This document shows positions 1-8,994 of a stretch of 46,532 nt of DNA, piece after piece. Each line of letters begins with the position of its first letter. The stretch's first letter is position 1. This DNA comes from Nitrosomonas communis (GTDB taxonomy: Bacteria; Pseudomonadota; Gammaproteobacteria; Burkholderiales; Nitrosomonadaceae): positions 1 through 46,532 of the forward strand of contig NZ_JAGFJM010000123.1 in NCBI RefSeq assembly GCF_024102715.1, in the 5' to 3' direction. The notes beneath the pieces are model-generated. The model searched no databases. It was not told the origin of the DNA and was given only the letters and a program-made list of their open reading frames with translations. The position numbers and the translations under genes are program-made.

Positions 1-1217
1 GGCACGATGGCGCCCACCACAATGAGCAGGGTATAGATCACCCGGTAAGGCATCACAGCGCGTCCGCCGAACAGAAACTTAGCGCTGCGGTCACCATAAT
101 AGGACCAGCCAATGATAGTGGAAAACGCAAACAACGCCAGGCTGATGCCCACTACTACGGCGCCTCCGTTGCCCATGGCGGTACTGAACGCATGGGCGGT
201 CAGCGCTGCACCTTCGACACCTTCCGGCGCATGAATATAAGCGCCGGTAACAATGATCGCAAGGCCGGTCATGGTACAGATCACCAAGGTATCTACGAAC
301 GGTTCTATCATCGCCACTAGTCCTTCGCGCACCGGTTCTTTGGTAGTGGCCGCCGCATGGGCCATGGGCGACGAACCCAGTCCCGCCTCGTTGGAAAACA
401 GTCCGCGCGCCACGCCCCAGCGAATCGCTTCGCCCACGGCGGCACCCCCCATAGCCCAGGGGTTGAGCGCATAGTTGAGTATCAACATGATGGACGACGG
501 AATTTCCGTATAGTGGATCAGCAATACAGCGAACGACACGGCAATGTACATCATGGCCATGAACGGCACGATGGCACTGGCCACTTTGGCAATACGGCGA
601 ACGCCGCCGAGTATCACCATACCCACGATAACCGCCATGATGACGCCGACCAGCCAGCTGTAATCCTTAAGATTCGGAATGGCATAGGACAGGCCGTCCA
701 CCACCGAGTTGATCTGCACCAGGTTGCCGATGCCGAAGGATGCAATCATGGCGAACAGGGCAAACGCCATGGCGGTGCGTTTCATATTCAAACCGTGCAA
801 CAGGGTATACATGGGACCACCGGCCACTTCGCCCTTGTCGATTTCGCGAAACCTCAATGCCAGCGTGCTTTCGGTAAACTTGGTGGCCATGCCGAGAAAA
901 GCCGTCACCCACATCCAGAACAGGGCGCCCGGGCCGCCGAAGCTGATGGCAGTGGCAACCCCGGCGATATTGCCCGTGCCCACGGTCGCGGACAGTGCCG
1001 TCGACAGAGCCTGAAAGTGCGTGACTTCACCAGGGTCTTCGCGATTGGTGTAGTGGCCGCATATTACGGCAATGGAATGGCGGAACCCCCTGACCTGTAC
1101 AAAGCCAAGTCGAAACGTGAGATAGATGCCGACGCCGAGTAATAGTAGTAGCGTGACCGGACTGTCCCATAACAGGCCCGATAACTGGCCTGTCCAGGCC
1201 GTGATGTGTTCAAGCAT
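1..1217 (-). CDS. Sodium:alanine (AGCS family) symporter, C-terminus outside the window
   Basis: This gene reads leftward and its 3' end lies beyond base 1, so about 405 N-terminal codons are visible without a stop. The protein starts MLEHITAWTGQLSGLLWDSP and contains the hallmarks of the alanine/glycine:cation symporter family: QALSTALSATVGTGNIAGVA near residue 70, GALFWMWVTAFLGMATKF, GGPMYTL and FSNEAGLGSSPMAHAAA. Family members import alanine or glycine with sodium through about ten membrane segments. ATG at 1217 is preceded by a G-rich stretch that could be a ribosome site. The substrate cannot be decided from sequence alone. The family call is secure. Confidence 0.93.
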   Translation of the reverse strand, partial: MLEHITAWTGQLSGLLWDSPVTLLLLLGVGIYLTFRLGFVQVRGFRHSIAVICGHYTNREDPGEVTHFQALSTALSATVGTGNIAGVATAISFGGPGALFWMWVTAFLGMATKFTESTLALRFREIDKGEVAGGPMYTLLHGLNMKRTAMAFALFAMIASFGIGNLVQINSVVDGLSYAIPNLKDYSWLVGVIMAVIVGMVILGGVRRIAKVASAIVPFMAMMYIAVSFAVLLIHYTEIPSSIMLILNYALNPWAMGGAAVGEAIRWGVARGLFSNEAGLGSSPMAHAAATTKEPVREGLVAMIEPFVDTLVICTMTGLAIIVTGAYIHAPEGVEGAALTAHAFSTAMGNGGAVVVGISLALFAFSTIIGWSYYGDRSAKFLFGGRAVMPYRVIYTLLIVVGAIV

Positions 1218-1743
1218 AACCCGTACCACCCCTTTTTTATTGTTGACTCACCATAATACGATTCCGGGCAAAATACAAAAAGTCGGCTATTCAGTTGCGG
1301 TTGTTGACACCAATACAAACGAATCGACATAAAAAAGGGAGCCAGCCTTTGCTCCCCTTTTTTTAGCTCTCTTCATGATTGAGCTGGCCTTCCCCTTGGG
1401 CGTCTTGCACGCAAATAGCGAAAAAGGACCCCAAACCAATACTTTTTGTTACTGATCGAACACAAATTTTGCCAATTTCGGATGACTTTCCGTTCATTTG
1501 ATGATCAAACCGTTTCCCGGTACATTCGGTTCTTATTAAAAAGGGCATTTATTTTTTATACGCTTCCTATACACCATTCAATTATATTGACATTGAATGG
1601 ATATTGGTCGACACTTGATAGCACTGATGTACGAAATGTTGTAGCACCAACAGCTTTTTACGTCGGTAAAGCAGCAAATACAGATAAGTATTACTTCCCC
1701 GAAGTTCCCCGACTCACAGATTGATAAAGGAAAAGGGAAAATT
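1218..1743. other. Intergenic region between the divergent symporter and oxidase operons
   Basis: No convincing gene is seen in these roughly 525 bases. Both flanking genes point away, so promoters for both should lie here. A TATTAT box on the minus strand (complement of 1254-1259) is a possible -10 for the symporter. The only strong signal is the hairpin with T-run at 1331-1364, listed separately. The short open frames here look like chance. Confidence 0.5.
1331..1364 (+). terminator. Intrinsic terminator-like hairpin with no evident gene to terminate
   Basis: A run of six A is followed by GGGAGC (1337-1342), an 8-base loop, GCTCCC (1351-1356), and then C and seven T. A-rich and T-rich flanks make it a possible bidirectional rho-independent terminator. 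The nearest genes on both sides point away from it, so it does not terminate either of them. It may end an unannotated small transcript. Confidence 0.7.
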
Positions 1744-2157
1744 ATGCTCTGGCTTTTGCTATTACATATCGTTGCCGTATTAAGTTGGTGCGCATCATTG
1801 CTGTACCTGCCCGCATTAATAGCCAGTTCGGCATCTCAACAATCGGCTACTTCCCAGCAGCGCCTTATGGACGTAGTGGTTCTGATCTACAGGTTATTCA
1901 TGACACCCGCTGCGTTGATCGCGATCGTCACTGGCACAACCATTTTCTTGCTAGAGGAAATAGCCGAGTCCTGGCTCATTCTTAAGCTCACGCTGGTCTT
2001 CTTCTTGGTTTTATGCCATGCCTTCAGCGGCTGGATTATTTTGCATGATCAACGGGCATCCTCCCAAAAATTGGTTCTATCTTGCATATTGCTAGGAGCG
2101 GGGATCGTGATACTGATATTAGCTATTCTCTGGGTTGTGCTGACTAAACCTTTTTAG
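1744..2157 (+). CDS. CopD/HemJ-like four-helix membrane protein
   Basis: A 137-residue protein with four hydrophobic segments. It starts MLWLLLLHIVAVLSWCASLLYLPAL, which resembles the start of CopD-domain and HemJ-like (UPF0093) proteins: an early histidine in helix 1, then a W..SLLYLP pattern. ATG follows a purine-rich AGGAAAAGGG stretch. It is the first gene of the haem-copper oxidase region. HemJ-like proteins take part in haem synthesis and CopD proteins in copper uptake. Either role would suit an oxidase operon, but the sequence does not decide between them. The membrane topology is clear and the exact function is not. Confidence 0.65.
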   Translation: MLWLLLLHIVAVLSWCASLLYLPALIASSASQQSATSQQRLMDVVVLIYRLFMTPAALIAIVTGTTIFLLEEIAESWLILKLTLVFFLVLCHAFSGWIILHDQRASSQKLVLSCILLGAGIVILILAILWVVLTKPF

Positions 2158-2202
2158 GAGTTGATCATGCGATATCTGGAGCTAATTACATGGGATACCA
2201 CG

Positions 2203-2655
2203 TCAGGATTTGGTATTAACACCCACAGCGTGGTGGTAAACCATTTGTCCTCCCAGAAGGCTGGTGAGGGTTATCAGCACTGCTGTCAGCAACGAGATAT
2301 GCAAACCCCAAGGGTCGAAGCCACTTTCATTGCTATAGCGCAGCAACCAGTTGAACGAAGCCAGTGCCAGCGTCATGATGGCCAGCAATGCATGAATCCA
2401 GGCAATGAGCAGGGAGCGAATACGCGGCACAAATACCAGGTCAATCAAGCCGGCAAACGCTGCCAGCCACCCACCCAAACTGCCCAGGCCAGCCAGCCAC
2501 AAGCCTACGCGTATCCAGAAAGGGTCGTCTGTGTAGAGATAGGCCAAATCGGCACCTACCAATCCAAGCAGGAAGGCAACAGGAAAATGAATCAGCATGG
2601 GATGAATGGGATGTCCACCAATAGACATACGGCTGATAATCGATTGTCGTGCCAT
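2203..2655 (-). CDS. DUF2231 membrane protein, antisense inside the oxidase operon
   Basis: About 150 residues with four predicted membrane segments. The N-terminal motif GGHPIHPMLIHFPVAFLLG (HPIHP...HFP) is the signature of DUF2231 proteins. ATG at 2655 is chosen because GAGGAG (complement of 2663-2668) lies seven bases upstream; ATGs at 2673 and 2670 are possible but poorly placed. The gene runs against the flanking copD-like and coxB genes, and its start lies only about 21 bases from the proposed coxB start. Its function is unknown; redox or haem-related membrane roles are only suggested by context. Confidence 0.82.
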   Translation of the reverse strand: MARQSIISRMSIGGHPIHPMLIHFPVAFLLGLVGADLAYLYTDDPFWIRVGLWLAGLGSLGGWLAAFAGLIDLVFVPRIRSLLIAWIHALLAIMTLALASFNWLLRYSNESGFDPWGLHISLLTAVLITLTSLLGGQMVYHHAVGVNTKS

Positions 2656-2676
2656 GATTATGCTCCTCATCAAAAT

Positions 2677-3399
2677 TTGAGAATAAAAACATTAACGACT
2701 GCTCATAGTTTAGTGCTGTTAGCGGCGATTATCATTCTTTTTTTTCTAAGCGGCTGCAGTGGTCCACAATCTGCCTTGGATCCAGCTGGACCGTCAGCGC
2801 ATGCTATAGCCAATTTGTGGTGGGGGATGTTCGGTTTTTTTGCATTAGTACTGTTGACTATGGTGGCATTATGGCTATATGCCATGTGGCGCAAGCCGGC
2901 GCCAATGACTAAGGTACAAGCGCACAGACTGTCCAGTTGGTGGATTATCGGTGGAGGGGTAGTGCTGCCGATTATCAGCATGATTGTGCTATTGAGTTTT
3001 AGCATTCCGATGGGCTTTCGCATGTTACCGTTGCCGCTGGAGGAACAAACGCCGCTACGCATTGAGGTGACTGCACGACAATGGTTGTGGCAGATTCGTT
3101 ATGCCGACACACACGTGAAAACGATGAATGAGTTACATTTGCCGGCTGGCATGCCGGTTGATGTACACGTCAGTAGCGCCGATGTGATTCATTCCTTCTG
3201 GGTACCAAAATTGAGCGGCAAGATCGATGTAATTCCGGGGCGGACCAATACTCTGAGACTTCAAGCTGATGTGCCGGGGCATTTTCGAGGGCAATGCTCA
3301 GAATTTTGCGGAATCGGTCATGCTCACATGAAATTGTCTGTTGTAGTGCATACGCCAGAAGAATTTGAAGCTTGGCTGGAGGAAAAGAGCTATGAATGA
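2677..3399 (+). CDS. coxB: Cytochrome c oxidase subunit II (CuA subunit), lipoprotein
   Basis: Subunit II accepts electrons from cytochrome c at the binuclear CuA centre. I place the start at TTG 2677, because it directly precedes a charged N-terminus, a hydrophobic stretch and a lipobox (LFFLSGC). The longer frame upstream is the antisense image of DUF2231. Two membrane helices are followed by the cupredoxin domain. CuA ligands are visible with this numbering: H172 (HSFWVP), C207, E209, C211, H215 and M218. There is no fused cytochrome c domain, unlike caa3 enzymes. No clear ribosome site precedes the TTG. The stop overlaps the next start by eight bases (ATGAATGA). Confidence 0.9.
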   Translation: MRIKTLTTAHSLVLLAAIIILFFLSGCSGPQSALDPAGPSAHAIANLWWGMFGFFALVLLTMVALWLYAMWRKPAPMTKVQAHRLSSWWIIGGGVVLPIISMIVLLSFSIPMGFRMLPLPLEEQTPLRIEVTARQWLWQIRYADTHVKTMNELHLPAGMPVDVHVSSADVIHSFWVPKLSGKIDVIPGRTNTLRLQADVPGHFRGQCSEFCGIGHAHMKLSVVVHTPEEFEAWLEEKSYE

Positions 3400-5908
3400 G
3401 ATAACTAGAAAAGATCCGGCTGCTCTCCATGACGATTTTATGAAGGTCTGGGGTAATCCGCGGGGCTGGCGGGCATTGACTATCGTCAATCACACGACGA
3501 TCGGTATCCGCTTTATGGTCACAGGCGGGGTATTCTTTCTGATTGGTGGCTTATTGGCCATGTTAATGCGTACCCAGTTAGCGCTGCCACAGCAAGAAAT
3601 CATCGATGCCGAGTTGTACAATCAATTGTTTACGATGCACGGCACCGTCATGATGTTTTTATTTGTAGTGCCAATGCTCGAAGGGTTGGCACTCTATTTG
3701 ATTCCCAAAATGATCGGGGCGCGTGATTTACTTTTTCCGCGGCTCAGTGCTTTTGGTTATTGGTGTTATTTATTTGGCAGTATTATTCTGCTTTCGAGTT
3801 TGTTGTTGGGAGTCGCCCCCAATGCTGGTTGGTTCGCTTACACACCCCTGAGTAACGCAGTTTACTCACCTGGGCCTAATATCGACTTTTGGCTGTTAGG
3901 CATCACCTTCGTTGAAATTTCTGCTGTGTCAGCCGGTGTCGAATTGATCGTGTCAATTCTGCGTAGCCGTACTCCCGGTATGGGGTTGCTGCAAATGCCG
4001 CTGTTTTGCTGGTACATTCTAGTCATGGCATTTATGATTGTATTCGGTTTTCCACCACTCATTCTTGGCAGTATTCTGCTGGAGTTGGAACGTGCGGCGG
4101 GCATGCCCTTTTTTGATATCGCGCGCGGTGGAGATCCCATCCTTTGGCAGCATCTATTCTGGCTATTTGGTCATCCGGAAGTCTATATTATCTTTCTGCC
4201 AGCCGCAGGTATTGTCTCGACATTGTTGCCGGTATTCGCACGCCGGCCTATCGTAGGTTACCGATGGATTGTGCTGGCGGTTATCTCGACCGGTTTTATC
4301 AGTTTTGGCCTGTGGGTACACCATATGTTTACCATTGGGATTCCCAAACTGGCACAGGCATTTTTCTCGTTGGCCAGTATGTTGATCGCGATACCCACCG
4401 GGATTCAGTTTTTTGCCTGGCTAGCGACGCTATGGACCGGGCGACCGGTTTACCATATTCCCATGCTCTGGTTGACTGGATTTTTAGTTATTTTCGTGGC
4501 AGGGGGATTGACAGGTATCATGTTGGCAGTGGTGCCCTTCAACTGGCAGGTGCATGACACGCATTTTGTCGTTGCTCATTTGCATTATGTGATCATCGGC
4601 GGTGTGGTTTTTCCCCTGATAGCCGGTTTGTATTATTGGTTACCTCATTTCTCTGGGCGCATGCCATCTGATAAGCTGGCGCGCTGGGGATTCTGGCTGA
4701 CGTTTATCGGTTTCAACACGACGTTTCTGGTAATGCATCTAACCGGACTGCTCGGTATGCCACGGCGTAATTATACCTATGAGCCTGATCTAGGCTGGGA
4801 TTTACCAAATAGTCTATCGTCAATGGGCAGTTTTGTTCTTGCCATGGGTATTGCAATGATCCTGCTGGATATCATTCTGCATTTCCGTATGGGGCGACCG
4901 GCAGGGACAAATCCTTGGCATGCCGATACACTGGAGTGGGCAACAAGCACCCCTCCTCAGCCTTATAATTTCATCAGCTTGCCGGACTATCCCACGCGAC
5001 ATCCCATGTGGCGTAAACCTGATTTGCAAACATCGATTGCAGAAGGCTGTTATACACTTTCCGAGATCGATCATGGAAGACGTGAGACTTGGGGGTCAGA
5101 TCCCATTACCGGCAAGATCCGCGAAATCATCCATTTGCCCGGTAATTCCTGGTTGCCTTTTGTTACAGCTTTGGTCTTGTCAGTATTGTGCATTAGCCTT
5201 TTGCTTCGAACTTATGACCTAGCTTTGGCAGCGGTGGCGATCAGTTTGATATTATTGCTGCGCTGGTCCTGGATAAACGGTGCACATCCTGGGGCAGCAC
5301 CTGATGCCAGCGTCATGCCTGATTACCCTCCTTTACATTCACGCACTTTTGATAGTCCTGGTCTGTGGGGCATGATTGTAACGCTGTTGGCCGATGGTGC
5401 GCTGTTTTTATCCTTACTATTCGGCTGGTTCTATTTGATGATCATCGCGCCGCATTGGCAAGTACCCGATGTGACACCACTGCCCTGGTTATCGCTATTG
5501 ATAGCTGGCGGATTGCTGACGGGTGCTGCCATCTGGTATAAACGTCTGCTGCAAAGATTACGTGAAGGAGGCTGGTTTCATCTCCAGAGCCAGTTATGGG
5601 GAATAGCGCTGGTTGGCCTGGTGCACTGCTGCATGTTAATTGGGATTTGGGCAACTTCGGCATTGGCGGTAACACAAACCGCCCATGATGCGGTCATTGC
5701 TGTTATCTTGATGTACTTGATATTTCACAGCGGACTTGCGGTCATCATGACTATGTTACAAGCAAGGCGGGTCACTTATGGTTATGTCGGAAAAACTGCT
5801 CCCTATGAAGTCGCAGTGGTGGAACCTTGGTGGCTATATACGGCGAGTGTATTCTGGATCGGTTTGGCTGCTATCTTGCTGTTACCTATCGCGTGGGGAG
5901 GTATTTGA
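3392..5908 (+). CDS. Cytochrome c oxidase subunit I fused to subunit III
   Basis: An 838-residue membrane protein, much longer than a lone subunit I (about 530-600). The catalytic part has haem and copper ligands: H83 (MHGTVMMF), HPEVY 261-265 with the cross-link tyrosine of A-type oxidases, HH 310-311, and H396/H398 in HDTHFVVAHLHY. From about residue 590 further helices begin, and from about 650 a subunit III-like region (FDSPGLWGM...GALFLSLLFGWFYL) follows. ATG 3392 is preceded by GGAGG at 3378-3382 and overlaps the coxB stop, suggesting translational coupling. The enzyme would be the terminal proton-pumping oxidase. Subunit I/III fusions are known in some bacterial aa3/caa3 oxidases. Confidence 0.94.
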   Translation: MNEITRKDPAALHDDFMKVWGNPRGWRALTIVNHTTIGIRFMVTGGVFFLIGGLLAMLMRTQLALPQQEIIDAELYNQLFTMHGTVMMFLFVVPMLEGLALYLIPKMIGARDLLFPRLSAFGYWCYLFGSIILLSSLLLGVAPNAGWFAYTPLSNAVYSPGPNIDFWLLGITFVEISAVSAGVELIVSILRSRTPGMGLLQMPLFCWYILVMAFMIVFGFPPLILGSILLELERAAGMPFFDIARGGDPILWQHLFWLFGHPEVYIIFLPAAGIVSTLLPVFARRPIVGYRWIVLAVISTGFISFGLWVHHMFTIGIPKLAQAFFSLASMLIAIPTGIQFFAWLATLWTGRPVYHIPMLWLTGFLVIFVAGGLTGIMLAVVPFNWQVHDTHFVVAHLHYVIIGGVVFPLIAGLYYWLPHFSGRMPSDKLARWGFWLTFIGFNTTFLVMHLTGLLGMPRRNYTYEPDLGWDLPNSLSSMGSFVLAMGIAMILLDIILHFRMGRPAGTNPWHADTLEWATSTPPQPYNFISLPDYPTRHPMWRKPDLQTSIAEGCYTLSEIDHGRRETWGSDPITGKIREIIHLPGNSWLPFVTALVLSVLCISLLLRTYDLALAAVAISLILLLRWSWINGAHPGAAPDASVMPDYPPLHSRTFDSPGLWGMIVTLLADGALFLSLLFGWFYLMIIAPHWQVPDVTPLPWLSLLIAGGLLTGAAIWYKRLLQRLREGGWFHLQSQLWGIALVGLVHCCMLIGIWATSALAVTQTAHDAVIAVILMYLIFHSGLAVIMTMLQARRVTYGYVGKTAPYEVAVVEPWWLYTASVFWIGLAAILLLPIAWGGI

Positions 5909-5909
5909 A

Positions 5910-6260
5910 ATGCTTTCGCCTTATCACCCATTGCAACTGGCATTAGGATTGGCGGTATGGATTACTTGGTTCGCATTGATGTACGGCGCATTAGTGATCG
6001 CCTGCGAAGTAGCGCCGCCACCGATTGCGCAAGGCTCATTTACCTGGATTAATATCGCATTACTGTTTACTACGTTGGCGATTACAGGATTGCTATTTTA
6101 TTGGGCTTATCAGTGCTGGCGTGCAATGCATGCAACGAATAAGCCAAAGAATCCATCGCGCACGTTTATCGCCAAATTAGGAGCCAGGGTAAATTTGGCG
6201 GGTGCAATAGCCACGCTGAGTCTGGGTTTGATTGTGTTGCTGTTGCCGCCATGTTTGTAA
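5910..6260 (+). CDS. Small three-helix membrane protein of the oxidase operon
   Basis: 116 residues, starting MLSPYHPLQLALGLAVWITWF, with three hydrophobic segments and a short basic stretch (NKPKNPSRTF) between the second and third. ATG lies one base after the oxidase stop, and the 3' end overlaps the ctaG start by ten bases, so it is embedded in the operon. I do not recognise a named family. The position suggests an accessory or assembly role for the oxidase, which is inference from context only. Confidence 0.75.
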   Translation: MLSPYHPLQLALGLAVWITWFALMYGALVIACEVAPPPIAQGSFTWINIALLFTTLAITGLLFYWAYQCWRAMHATNKPKNPSRTFIAKLGARVNLAGAIATLSLGLIVLLLPPCL

Positions 6261-7045
6261 GATTAGTTCTGTTAGTTGCTGTGGTCGTGTCGGCCAATCC
6301 TGTGGAAGCGCATGATGGAATTGAAAGCGTAGGGGATGCGTGGCTGTCATTTACTGTCAGCATGGTAATGCTCATGGTTTTCTGGTTTATGTATTGTATT
6401 GGAGCGCGACGCATTCCATCTTTGATTGAGCGTTGGTTAGCATTTAACGTAGCTAGCGTGGCCGCGATTTTAGCTTTGCTCATTCCCTTGGGAGGCTGGG
6501 TGGAAGAAAGCTCAGCCATGCATATGGCTCAGCATATGTTGATTATGGTTGTGATCATCCCGCTTTATATGCTGGCACGGCCGCTACCTCAATGGGTCGC
6601 GGTAGGCGGATGGCCGGTTGTCTGGCTAAGTAAGCCACTGCTGTATTTGAGCCGTTACCCAATGCAGGCAGCTTTTATGCAAAGTGTCGTCATCTGGTTC
6701 TGGCATGCGCCAAAATTTTATAATTTAGCATTGGCAAGCCCATGGTGGCATTTGCTCGAGCACATTTGCTTTGCGTTAAGCGCCTGCGTGTTCTGGTGGT
6801 CGGTATTAAACCAGCGCACTGCCGTTACCTTGCTGGCTTTGTTGTTTACCCTGATGCACACCAGCATGCTTGGTGCTTTGCTTACCTTTGCACAAATACC
6901 TTTATACAACGATTCACGTGATTTTCACGATCAACAGCTGGCTGGTCTGATTATGTGGGTGCCGTCGGGCTTGCCTTATCTTATCGCAGCTATCTGGTGC
7001 AGCTTGTATTGGTTCAGGCGTATTTCACGCACGCTGAGTTCCTAG
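6251..7045 (+). CDS. ctaG: CtaG-type (caa3 family) cytochrome c oxidase assembly protein
   Basis: 264 residues with about seven membrane helices. The N-terminus is signal-like and ends in ANPVEAHDG. Conserved histidines in MHMAQHMLIMVVIIPLYMLARP, FWHAPKFYNLA, LLEHICFALSAC and TLMHTSMLGALLTF match the CtaG_Caa3 family. That family is needed for assembly of caa3-type oxidase in Bacillus and is unrelated to the Cox11-type CtaG. It overlaps the preceding gene by ten bases and ends the operon. No clear terminator hairpin with T-run follows. Confidence 0.88.
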   Translation: MFVRLVLLVAVVVSANPVEAHDGIESVGDAWLSFTVSMVMLMVFWFMYCIGARRIPSLIERWLAFNVASVAAILALLIPLGGWVEESSAMHMAQHMLIMVVIIPLYMLARPLPQWVAVGGWPVVWLSKPLLYLSRYPMQAAFMQSVVIWFWHAPKFYNLALASPWWHLLEHICFALSACVFWWSVLNQRTAVTLLALLFTLMHTSMLGALLTFAQIPLYNDSRDFHDQQLAGLIMWVPSGLPYLIAAIWCSLYWFRRISRTLSS

Positions 7046-7200
7046 TGCGTTCCCTCATTACTTAGAAACTTCGCGATATCCAGCCACGAATTTACAGTGG
7101 TTTATGGAGATAGGTTTCTAGCGCTGGAAAAAAGGCAAGATTGTTGTTATCAATCCGAACGTCTATTTTGTTATTGAAAATTAACCGACTATAACGTTTA

Positions 7201-7570
7201 CTACGTTTCAAAGATGTGGGCGTACCCAGCAAACGTTGCCAACCGCGTGATTTTTTGCGATATCTGCGTGAGGAGTCGTGGACGATAATCAGGTAGTGGC
7301 CAAATCCTTAATTTTTGTCTTTTAGCTCGCTGTTGTGCTCTGATCATGGCATCAGCATGACGAATATTTGGAGGAAGCCAATTGACTACAGCCAATCCTT
7401 TTTCAACCAGCAGTAAGTTAGCGTGTTCTCCATTTGACGGCTTTCGATTTCAGGAGCATTGATGCCAAGCAATCTTATACGCTCGCCACCTTTTAACAGA
7501 ATGGTATCGCCATCCAATAATACATTGGTAACCTGATGCAGAGATCGCCAATGGCGATGAGGAATTGTAT
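7201..7570 (-). pseudogene. Decayed staphylococcal-nuclease-like (SNase) gene
   Basis: Minus-strand translation gives two pieces of one SNase fold in different frames. The upstream piece has WRSLHQVTNVLLDGDTILL and IRLLGINAPEIES, the calcium-binding and core motif. The downstream piece has KGLAVVNWLPPN and RAKRQKLRIWPLP, the usual C-terminal pattern. Between them the middle of the domain is missing and the frame changes near 7400-7430. A stop lies just upstream of the first piece, so the start and any signal peptide are lost. The protein is probably not made in active form. Confidence 0.8.
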
Positions 7571-7781
7571 GTCAGCCCCTTGATTAAGGATTACCCGCTC
7601 TTGCAATCGCGCCGCAATTTGAAGCAGCACTCGATGTTCCTTATGACGGCGTATTGTGCGCATTGCCAGTATGAGTGCAGCTCAATTTATCAGAACTGTT
7701 AACCGGAGTTGTTAACCCATATTTTTTAGCTTCTTTTTACAGCACGCTGAATATCCGTTACCCTTCCTCGACATACGACAG

Positions 7782-7816
7782 TTACCCACAGCCTTATCCA
7801 CGGAATTTGTGGATAA
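7782..7816. promoter_or_regulatory. Cluster of three DnaA-box-like sites with an 8-bp perfect hairpin
   Basis: TTACCCACA (7782-7790), TTATCCACG (7794-7802) and TGTGGATAA (7808-7816, the exact complement of the DnaA box TTATCCACA) occur within 35 bases. The second and third form a perfect inverted repeat, TTATCCAC / GTGGATAA, with a 7-base spacer. AT-rich DNA follows. It lies in the gene-poor stretch about 290 bases before the lipoprotein gene. No dnaA, dnaN or rep gene is near, so a role as an origin is unproven. Confidence 0.6.
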
Positions 7817-8104
7817 TAAATTTCGATTGTTAAAATTTGCTCACGCCTTGAATCGGGTAACAGCACAAATTTACCGTTCCTACGTGTTTGTACGTATTTT
7901 ATTTGTCAGTTTATTTCAATAATCTACGGAAGCATCATCGCTTTAAAAAAGAGAGTTATTTTTTTCCTGGATATTTGCAGCTGAGGAATTGCTGCGGACA
8001 GGACAAAATCTGCAACCGGGTGTCAGCAAGGCAAAGACACTCAGCGACGCGGTTATGGCCGCGCCTACCTGAACCACATCTCACTTAAGAAGGAGGGAAA
8101 TACC

Positions 8105-8323
8105 ATGCGCGACTTACTCAGATTGATCATTGTCCTGCTGGCACTGGGCTTATTCACAGGTTGCGCCGCACTGGTAGGAGCTGGTGCAGCCGGCGGTGCT
8201 TATGAGTACCAGAACAAGCAGCAACTGGAGAAGCTGGAAGAGGACTTCAAGAAGGGCACAATGAGCCGCGACGAGTATCTTGAGCGGAAAAAACAAATCG
8301 AAGGTGGCTCGGTTATCTATTGA
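8105..8323 (+). CDS. Small lipoprotein with SHOCT-like C-terminus
   Basis: 72 residues. A strong AAGAAGGAGGG ribosome site precedes ATG 8105. The signal peptide ends in the lipobox LFTGC, followed by a glycine/alanine-rich stretch (ALVGAGAAGGAYEY). The C-terminus KLEEDFKKGTMSRDEYLERKKQIE resembles the short SHOCT-type helical motif (length, then an L..L...G.I..EEY pattern). It should be an envelope lipoprotein. Its function is unknown and it stands alone. Confidence 0.82.
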   Translation: MRDLLRLIIVLLALGLFTGCAALVGAGAAGGAYEYQNKQQLEKLEEDFKKGTMSRDEYLERKKQIEGGSVIY

Positions 8324-8994
8324 CATAGCTCGCCGGGGCCGGGGCATAAAATAATGACACAGGATTGCGGTGCGGGATGAAGCGTGAGCTTGAATCAAAC
8401 CATCCTGCATGGCAGTTCGCACTCATCAGCACGGCGGGAGATAATGTCAATTCCATTAAAGAATCAGCCAAATTACTTCAAAGGAGGTAACTGTTAGATT
8501 GTTTCATCGAAACACTTACAAAGACGCCATTCGGCCAGAACCTGCCCAAGGCCAAAGCCAAAGCTAGTTCCTGAGCGATTCGACTAGCTCACCGTAAACG
8601 GTATAGGTTTGCTAATACCTATACAACCATCGTTGCCACAGGCTGTAAACATGCCCACTGCAAGCCTCACGTCATATCACAGCCGGATCAATCGAATTCG
8701 ACTTGACCGCTGAAATCACCTGTCGCTCCAAAAGAAAAAATTCATCACATAGTACAGCCAGACCAGAAACTGAGAGAAACAATGGTTTCTTCAATGTTGT
8801 TTCAAATGTCATTTGATGAGTATATTAACTAAATGATGCTGTCGTTAGCATACATAGCTTGCCTGATTGATCAGAACTGCAATGCAATTTTCATAAATTG
8901 GATAATTTGTGGTTAAATTCTCAGTTATTCATCCAGCGACTAAACCGGGTTTCAGTCGCATGGACATAACAAGAAAATAAACAGAATAGCCACA
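8324..8994. other. Intergenic region before the CRISPR-Cas locus, with an inverted repeat
   Basis: No supported gene is seen in about 670 bases. An AAAGGAGGT sequence near 8480 looks like a ribosome site but opens only a very short frame. A perfect 8-bp inverted repeat, GTATAGGT (8601-8608) and ACCTATAC (8617-8624) with an 8-base spacer, could be an operator. The last 200 bases are AT-rich and should hold the promoter of the WYL regulator, though no convincing box pair was found. Confidence 0.5.

Noticed and set aside
357-1142. 261-codon plus-strand frame
   Set aside because: It is rich in His, Gly and Gln without family features and is the antisense shadow of the AGCS symporter gene.
2161-2676. 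N-terminal extension of the coxB frame by about 172 codons
   Set aside because: This part is the antisense of the DUF2231 gene, lacks membrane or cupredoxin features, and would place the signal peptide in the middle of the protein.
7046-7130. TAGAAAC ... GTTTCTA pair after ctaG as a terminator
   Set aside because: The loop is over 40 bases and there is no T-run, so it is not a convincing intrinsic terminator.
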